Shown: piece by piece, positions 57,416 to 64,000 of the stretch
Layout: the number at the start of each line of letters is the position of its first letter
How positions within the stretch are numbered: the first letter of the stretch is position 1
Origin: Augochlora pura
Lineage: Eukaryota; Arthropoda; Insecta; Hymenoptera; Halictidae
Direction: 5' to 3'
NCBI RefSeq assembly: GCF_028453695.1
Contig: NC_135777.1
Span: 21,786,796 to 21,850,795, forward strand
DNA length: 64,000 nucleotides
Notes under the pieces: model-generated
Databases searched by the model: none
What the model was told of the DNA's origin: nothing
What the model saw: only the letters and a program-made list of their open reading frames with translations
Translations under genes and position numbers: made by a program

Positions 57416-57715
57416 TTTTGTCTCCCTTTAGTTTTATTTCGCTTTATCTAAACTCTCTTCAACTCTTTTTAGCTCTCTTTAGTTCTCTTTAACTTTCTTT
57501 AGCACTCTTTAACAGTCTGTCTTTGTATTTGTCTGTTTCTCTGTCTGTCTTTGCATTTGTGTGTCTGTCATTGCATTTGTGTGTCTGTCTTTGTATTTGT
57601 GGGTCTGTCTTTGTATTTGTATGTCTGTCCTTGTATTAGTCTATCTCTCTGTCTCTCTCTTACCCTCTCTCCCCCTCTCTCTCTTTCTCTCCCTCTCTCT
57701 CACTCCGTCTTCAAA
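57416..57715. repeat. CTTTAG and TCTGTCTTTG repeats passing into CT repeats
   Basis: CTCTTTAGTTCTCTTTAACT units to about 57510, then about six GTGTCTGTCTTTGTATTTGT-like units to 57640, then (CT)n with interruptions. Confidence 0.85.
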
Positions 57716-58354
57716 TCTCCCCCTCCACGTGTCTCGGCGCGCGTGCTACTACAGCCGCCCGGTAGCTAGCAGGTGGAGAGGCGAACGCAAACGAGGTTTG
57801 TCGTCGGGTATGTCGAAGCGGGTCGTCGTCTATGTCTATGTCTTCGTCGCTCTCACCACCGGCAGAGAGAAGTTCCGAAGTAGAATGCCCGGGACAATAA
57901 TTCCGCGGCACGAAATGCAAATAACCCCGGCTGGTTCCGTGGCGGTTGTCGGCCGTGTCAGCTTCATAATTCGCCGGAACTTCGACTCTCGCCGCGCGGC
58001 GCCCTTTGACCGAGAATCTTGCCGCGCGCGCGGTCCCTGAGCCTGGCAGGGGCCGACAACCCACGTAGCAAAAGCCTCGGCAGCCGAGTTCCCGAAGACA
58101 ACGCCGCCGTCTCTCCGAGACACCCCTACCTCCTTCCTCTTCCTCTTCCCCCCTCCACCCCCGTCTTCTGCCAACCGCTCCCGGGACAAATCCAATCCAG
58201 CCGCGACACCCCAACTTTTAATTACACGCGTACGAACTCCGTGGAACCTTGCTCGGACCCGCCCGCCGCCCGCAAATGGAAATCGCTGCGGCGACGAGCA
58301 TATCCATCGACGATTTTCGACACCGTGTGGTACCTTTTAACCTTCTTAAGGGTG
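57716..58354. other. CpG-rich DNA, no gene supported
   Basis: Overlapping open frames on both strands (57711-58214 minus, 57561-58040 plus) partly begin in repeat DNA and show no domain. Confidence 0.42.
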
Positions 58355-58450
58355 ATAGAATTTTTTAGGTATTTTTTAGGGTGATTTTAGGCATTTTCCA
58401 GGCATTCTTTAGGCAATTTTTAGGGCGATTTTAGGTAATTTTTTTGTGAT
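58355..58450. repeat. Short TTTTTAGGYATTTT repeats
   Basis: TTTTTAGGGTGATTTTAGGC recurs twice, with shorter TTTAGGCATT pieces between. Confidence 0.72.
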
Positions 58451-59179
58451 AAAAAGGCGGTTTAACTTGACTGATGAGGCATTAGTTGACGGTTGGAGGT
58501 ATTAGGGTAAATGTCCTAGTGATTAGATATACATAACTTTGACATAACCTTGATCAACCTAATTTATTATTCTAGCATAATTATTATTATAGCCTATTTA
58601 CTATTCTAGCTTATCCATTATTATTTCATTATTATATAAACTCTAATTTTTGTTGACAACCATTGTTTATGCATAATCTCCCCCGTTTCGCTAAATGAAC
58701 GCGAGTCTCGGTAGAAACAGGTACACTTAAATCCCTAATAAATCTGAGATCTTAATGTACTACCCATCTAACGCGTCGCGGCAATCGTCGTTTCGTTTAT
58801 TCCGCGAGGAATATTTTGTCGCGGGGGTTGGGTCGAGTAAGCACCGTCTATCCGATATTGATTTATTGAAATCAAAATACGTGTCCAGATATATAGATAT
58901 ACATCCTCTACGTAATCAAGCCTACGGTATATTACATGCTCCGCGCTAGTTTCAATCCCGATTGTGTCCCCATTGCGCGGACCTTGCGTTACAGGTATCG
59001 ATCCCCCTTCCTTTTAGATGAAATTCTAGAAACTGGGAGGGGCTCCGTTACAAAGCGGAGTCCCCCCGCGCGCTACCCCCTCGCGGTCCGGACGGGGTCG
59101 TCCTCCGCGCGACCAGGCGAAAGCGGTTTAGGCGAGCCATTATTTTTCTGTAAATACGAGAGCGCACCCTCCCCCCTCT
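58451..59179. other. AT-rich then CpG-rich DNA, no gene seen
   Basis: ATTATT-rich near 58560-58640; CpG-rich at 58960-59150. No gene-like frame. Confidence 0.42.
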
Positions 59180-59730
59180 CACTCTTTCTTGATTCCTTGT
59201 TTCTATCTTTATTTCTATATTTTTTCTCTCTAATTTCTGTCTTTATTTCTCTCTAATTTCTGTCTTTATTTCTCTCTAATTTCTGTCTTTATTTCTCTCT
59301 AATTTCTGTCTTTATTTCTCCTTTATTTCTATTTTTATTTCTCCCTTATTTCTATCTTTATTTTTCCCTTATTTCTATCTTCATTATTCCCTTATTTCTA
59401 TCTTCATTATTCCCCTATTTCTATCTTCATTATTCCCTTATTTTTCTCTCTCTTTCTCCCTTATTTCTATTTTTTATTTTTTCCCATATTCCTCTCTTTA
59501 TTTTTCCCATATTTCTCTCTTATGTTTATCTTTTTTCTCTCTTATTTCTATATTTCTTCCTCCCTTATTTTTATCTTTTTTTCTCCCTTATTTATATCTT
59601 TCTTCCTCCCTTATTTCTCTCTCTCTCTCTTCCTCCCTTATTTCTCTCTTTCTCTCTCTCTTCCTCCCTTATTTTTCTATCTCTTCCCCCCTTATTTCTC
59701 TCTTCCATCCTTATTTCTATCTTTATTTCC
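59180..59730. repeat. 23-bp pyrimidine-rich minisatellite and derived repeats
   Basis: TAATTTCTGTCTTTATTTCT plus CTC repeats at 23 bp near 59230-59320, then changes gradually into CCCTTATTTCTATCTTYATT units and CT-rich repeats. Confidence 0.9.
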
Positions 59731-60117
59731 CGCTGGTTTCACCCCTCCGCGCACACCGAGCGCCGCGTTCCATTAAACAGAGGAAACGGAGGCTCGGACC
59801 TTCGACAGCCGCGTGTACCTCCCTTTTCCCGGGCGAACCAATTTCCTCGACCTTCGCTCGTAAAAGAGCCATATGCTGTCCCAGTTTCTGGAACCATCAT
59901 GCTCTGTACGAGAGAGATCAATTTCTTCAGGACTGGGGTGGTGATGTTTAGAGGAACGGGGACGCTATATTTAGCGCGACATATTTAAACGCGACACAAC
60001 CCTTGGGCGCGATCGAGCTCTCTCTCTCACCACTCCATCGGAGACCACGCGCGTTATGTTAGCCCCGTGAAACGATGACGAACGAATCGGACAATGATTC
60101 TTAAGATTGTTCGTTTC
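59731..60117. other. Mixed DNA, no gene seen
   Basis: No repeat of note. It adjoins the candidate minus-strand frame. Confidence 0.42.
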
Positions 60118-60294
60118 CTAGGTTCGATGACGTTTGAGATACTTGATGCGAGATTTTTGGGTGTCTTGGGTGCGAAGTAGGGTGCCACTTCCTGTAGGCA
60201 TGGCTCTCTTTTGCTGTATGATGTTCGGCTGCCACTGAGGTGTAGCAACGTAAAAATCAATAACAGGCATGAAGAACCAACACTTCGTGCCTCT
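60118..60294 (-). CDS. Candidate last-exon frame, unidentified (hypothetical)
   Basis: On the minus strand an open frame of 58 codons ends in TAG (60118-60120). An acceptor-like TTGCTACACCTCAG lies in it, after which the exon would start at 60234 with Trp-Gln-Pro-Asn-Ile-Ile-Gln-Gln-Lys-Arg and end Lys-Arg-His-Arg-Thr-stop. Residue use is varied and not driven by a repeat, unlike most frames here. No partner exon was found and I recognise no family. A frame of this length is not rare by chance. Confidence 0.25.
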   Translation of the reverse strand, partial: RGTKCWFFMPVIDFYVATPQWQPNIIQQKRAMPTGSGTLLRTQDTQKSRIKYLKRHRT

Positions 60295-60319
60295 TTATCA
60301 CTGACAATCAATTTATATA

Positions 60320-60595
60320 TCAATAAATAATAAAACAACAATTGCTCGATAAAATTACATGAGATCTAAAAATCTATCGCTAATAATGCATTTAAACGCT
60401 AATAAAAAATAAAACAACAGTTGCTCAATAAAATTACATGAGATATAAAAATCTATCACTAACAATCCATTTACTCACCAGTAAATAATAAAACAACAAT
60501 CTCAATAAAATTACACGAGATCTAAAAATCCATTTACACACCAATAAATAATAAAACAATAATCTCAATAAAATTACACGAGATCTAAAAAATCG
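60320..60595. repeat. 63-80-bp AT-rich tandem repeat, four units
   Basis: TAAAACAACAATTGCTCRAT and AAAATTACATGAGATCTAAA recur at 60330, 60410, 60489 and 60552. The last units have lost TTGC and part of the tail, explaining the shorter spacing. Confidence 0.9.
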
Positions 60596-60904
60596 CAAAC
60601 CCTTTCATCAATAAACAGTTACAAGCGCACGGCGAAGAAATTCCAAAGGAGAAGAAGAAGAAGAAGACGGCGAAGCAAGAAAGGCAATTTCCCCGGGAAC
60701 AGCCTCTTAACAAACGATCCCCGTGAGAACGCATCAGCGCTGCGTGTAAGGTGCGTGCAGAGACGCGCGCGCGCAGCCCGATATTCTCGTCTGCATTCCG
60801 AGCGGGCAATCCGATCGGCGGGGTGTACACGATCGCCGTAAATCAGGTCTCGCCTGGTCCGAGGATAGTCCTCCGGGGAGAGGTGGATTACGAGACGCGG
60901 AGGC

Positions 60905-60935
<31 letters not shown>

Positions 60936-61180
60936 AAGAGAGAGAGAGAGAGAGGCGGCGAACGGTGACTTACGCGTTAATCGAGCTGGACGCGCGCCAG
61001 GTGTATCGCGAGCGATGACGCGTTACGCTTTGGTCCGAGCGAGAGGAAAGGGGGTCAACGCGGCTGCTGGCGAGCTATGGCCCGCTCCGGGGTTGAACCG
61101 CGCGCGCGGCCGACGCGGAGAACTGACCCAGTGACACGGTCCAGAAAGCGGCCGTCGAGACGTTCTCTCGACTTTGTTCC
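60596..61180. other. CpG-rich DNA with a GA microsatellite
   Basis: AAGAAGAAG triplets near 60653-60666 and (GA)n at about 60906-60953. The overlapping plus frame (60751-61134) has no domain. Confidence 0.45.
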
Positions 61181-61600
61181 GTCGTCAACGACGACGACAT
61201 AGATGACGGCGACGACAACGAAATCGACGACGTTTCTATTCGACGACGACGACGACTACGATATCAACGACGGCTATGAAGACCACGACGATAGCAACGA
61301 CGACGACGACGAAATTAACGACGGCGACGATTTTATTCGACGACGACGATATTAACCATGACGACGACAACGACAACAATATCAACAACGTCAACAATAT
61401 CAACGACGACGACGACGTTGGCGACGTTTCTATTCGACGACGACGACGACGTTGGCGACGTTTCTATTCGACGACGACGACGACGACAATGATATCAACG
61501 ACGGCGACGATAACGTCAATGACATCGACGACGACAACGACATCGACATCGACGACATAGACGGCGACGCTTCTATTCGAAGACGTCGACGGTCGAGGAC
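61181..61600. repeat. GAC/ACG trinucleotide array with a higher-order unit
   Basis: Mostly (GAC)n with AAC, GAT and ATC variants. TTTCTATTCGACGACGACGA recurs at about 61231, 61428 and 61458 (third copy followed by more GAC), marking a higher-order unit. Asp-, Thr- and Arg-rich frames on the plus strand and Ser/Val frames on the minus strand are artefacts. Confidence 0.92.
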
Positions 61601-61950
61601 CGCCGAAACAAGTCCGGATAAGAATGCTTCGATACGCTCCGTCGTGGAAACGCCGCGATGCACACGGGAACGATTCCTTTTGTCGACAAGAGAAGAACCC
61701 TTCTCTTCCTCTCTCCCTTTTCCTCTCTCTCTCTCTCTCTTTCTCTCTCTTTCTTGAGAAGCCTTTGCGCGATCCTGGCTGGCCCGATTTCCGACGGCTG
61801 TCCTACACCGCGCGGAGTTCTCTTTCCACGGAGAGGAAACGGCCAATTTGCCACGCGAACTCTGTTCTCCGGGGTTTGCAGATTTTCCGGGCGTTCTGCC
61901 CTCTCTAATGAGTGCCAGACTTCTCCAAACGGCAGTTACGTAACTTTCGG
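61601..61950. other. GC-rich DNA with a CT tract
   Basis: (CT)n-rich at about 61700-61752. No gene supported. Confidence 0.45.
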
Positions 61951-61969
61951 GGTGCTCTTGTTATTACTA

Positions 61970-62007
<38 letters not shown>

Positions 62008-62160
62008 GTGATAGTTATTATTAATAGTAGTAGTATTGTTTTTATTGATATTAGTGCTATTATTGTTATAGTTATTATTATTAATATTAGTAATTTATTA
62101 AGTTATTATTAACATTATTGGTACTATTAGTATTATTGTTATTGTTATTGTTTAGTGGTA
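61951..62160. repeat. ATT trinucleotide array
   Basis: (ATT)n at about 61971-62005 (clean), then decayed TATTAT/AGTATT repeats to about 62155. Confidence 0.92.
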
Positions 62161-62990
62161 GGTAAATAATTCGTCGATAATAAAATGTTTTCAAATTTTC
62201 TGATTTCTCGTACAATTCCACAGAGGTTTTGTTATAGTATTATTTATTAACAAGTTCGTTGACGATGAAAGAAATCGCTATTATATTAATTATAGGTAAA
62301 TAAATCATTTGTTAAGTATGAAATTCTCTTGCTATTATTATCGTTATTATTTATTGGTAATTAAATAACTCGACTTCCGACAGGTGAAATATTCCACTTC
62401 TAAAAAGATCAAGTGTAAATATTCATAACGAATAAAGTATTTGTTCAATGTCAATATTGTATATACGTATCCGGCAGCAGAGAAATTAAAGAAATAAATG
62501 GACCAACAGTTCCTACCAAAGATTTTATTCCAACAAACCTTCCACCACGAGTCGATTTTATCAAACTGCAGCAATTGTTAAAAAACACTAGATCAAAAAA
62601 CAAACAACGAATATCAATTATTACCGTAATCCAAGTCGATTCAATCAGTCTCTAAACCGTAATTTTTTCGATCGCGACGTTTCCGCGAATCGATCGATCG
62701 AGAACACCCCGTTTATTTCCCGCTATCGCGATCTCGGATCTTATCGATAAGCGACTTCGCTCGATCCAATTCGAAGGATATAAATCCTTATATAAGCCGG
62801 CGATCTAATCTACTCCGCGTCCGCGTACGCTCACCTAAATCATCGGCGCAGCCCCTATAAATATCCGCGTCGCATCGCCCGGCAATCGGAATCAATGATC
62901 AACCGCCGATCTAACCAGTCGATACACACCTCGACTCTCTCTCTCTCTCTCTCCCTCCCTCTCTCTCTCTGCAGGATAAGCAGGTCTCGA
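62161..62990. other. AT-rich then mixed DNA, no gene seen
   Basis: CGATCGATCGAT-type dyads near 62690-62702 and a CT tract at about 62936-62971. No coherent frame. Confidence 0.45.
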
Positions 62991-63286
62991 TTAACCCTTT
63001 CGCTACGGCATTGTCGTCCGCCAAAGTACTGTCATCGAACGAAAGCTCGCGCCAGAAATATTCACACTGCGTGTGATTTCTGTATATACGCGTTTTTCTT
63101 AGTTTGAAATAACTGTGCTGAATAAAACAATCATTGTTTTAATGTAACATGTTTACATTTTTAATATGAAAGGATCTACGAAATTATAAAAATACAAAAT
63201 GATTTTTGTGTTTTGACCACGGATGTCGCTTGCATACACATCATTTGGATGCCGCATATGTGCGGCGCTCGGCGCGAAAGGGTTAA
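62991..63286 (+). mobile_element. TTAA-element group 2, full-length, single dyad
   Basis: TTAA at 62991-62994 and 63283-63286 with 13-bp inverted ends (TTAACCCTTTCGC). The left end continues TACGGCATTGTCGTCC. The right end reads GCCGCATATGTGCGGC, then GCTCGGCGCGAAAGGGTTAA. The subterminal dyad is imperfect and single, in the same place as the repeated dyads of the 39.2-kb copy. No coding capacity. Confidence 0.8.
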
Positions 63287-63724
63287 CCAACCAACGAGCA
63301 GCATCGCGCGGCACCACGCCGGGCTTCGTTTATGACTGAGCGCGAGTCGTCGTCGTCCCCCCGTAAACGCCCCCGTAAACTCGGGCCGCGCCGCTACCGG
63401 CTTAATATCTTGTCGCCTTTGCGGATAGTTAATCCAGCAAAGGGCTAAGCCTCGGTGTTGCCGTGTAACTAACAAGGATAACGGGACCCGTTTATCTTCG
63501 GCCTTCGTTTCCGCGAGACGCTGCGCGGGTGTACGCCATCGCCCGAAGTAAACACGATCTTCCGATAGGCGATCCCCGATGAGCCAGCAACAAGTTACCG
63601 GGACTGTGTTCGGTGATCCTTGGAGAGACGGTAGATTTTTCGTTGCGTGGAGCAGTGGTTCGGTGTTCAAGAATTTGGTGGTATTAAATGGGCTTAATTT
63701 TTGAGAGGCAATATTCAACGCTGT
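63287..63724. other. CpG-rich DNA, no gene supported
   Basis: A minus-strand frame of 180 codons covers 63176-63718 and overlaps the TTAA element. It has no recognisable domain, so I treat it as chance. Confidence 0.4.
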
Positions 63725-64000
63725 AGGGTTAGTAGTCAGTATTTAATACTCGATATTCGACATTTAATATTTAATATTTAATTCTCAATATTCAACAGTC
63801 GATACTTAGTATTCAATATTTAGTACTCAATATTCAAGAGTCAATATTCACCACTATATGCTTAGTATTCAATATTTAATATTCAGTATTCAGTATTCAA
63901 TACCTAATAATTAGTATTGAATATTGAATAGTTAATAATTAGTATTCAATACTTAATAGTCACTGTTCAATATTGAATATTCAATACCTAGTACTCAGTA
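63725..64000. repeat. AT-rich short-unit array running off the window end
   Basis: ATTCAATATTTAATACTCAA-like units with a basic step of about 8-9 bp (TATTCAATA, TAGTATTCAA) continue to the last base, so the array extends beyond the window. Confidence 0.88.

Noticed and set aside
63176..63718. Minus-strand frame of 180 codons
   Set aside because: It runs through the TTAA element into CpG-rich DNA and has no recognisable domain.

Overview
The window looks like a nuclear insect contig, most likely hymenopteran (bee, ant or wasp). That inference rests on the sharp mosaic of CpG-rich blocks and AT-rich stretches, the dense CT/GA microsatellites, the many short minisatellites, and small TTAA-flanked transposon remnants. 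I cannot name the species. One 100-base run of N (16564-16663) marks a scaffold gap.

I found no complete protein gene, no tRNA or rRNA, and no CRISPR array, and nothing of bacterial gene layout. Long open frames lie almost entirely in repeats (9-mers, CT/GA tracts, GAC triplets, the 44-bp satellite) or in CpG-rich DNA where stop codons are rare, and none has a recognisable domain. The window reads as intergenic or long-intron DNA. The best gene-related signals are a CpG-rich block at about 28.0-29.5 kb that ends in a consensus splice donor (possible plus-strand promoter and untranslated first exon), and a few short exon-like frames at 40.6, 43.8, 53.8, 55.5 and 60.2 kb. The exon-like frames are hypotheses, not gene calls.

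Layout: 0-7.4 kb holds a 9-mer array, CT tracts, a 600-bp pyrimidine block and a 60-bp minisatellite. 7.87-8.22 kb is a palindromic foldback MITE with flanking 9-bp direct repeats. 10-15 kb has a 127-bp array, TTAA elements and a 31-bp array. 16.8-18.5 kb has two related arrays in inverted orientation. 19-26 kb is small tandem duplications and purine tracts. 28-31.5 kb is the CpG-rich block and its flank. 32-44 kb mixes minisatellites and TTAA elements, including the 44-bp palindromic satellite at 37.5 kb. 45-64 kb is a long series of unrelated short arrays separated by CpG-rich DNA.

The most interesting system is a set of small elements with TTAA at both ends and CCCTTT...AAAGGG termini, the signature of piggyBac-like non-autonomous elements. 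There are about six two-ended copies and several single ends. They fall into two groups. In the second group, three loci (12.35, 37.5 and 39.2 kb) carry arrays with the same 44-bp period but almost unrelated sequence. Each unit of each array has a short GC-armed dyad with a TA-rich centre. A fourth copy (63.0 kb) has one imperfect dyad of the same kind beside its end. This suggests a transposon-borne dyad module that can be amplified into satellite DNA.
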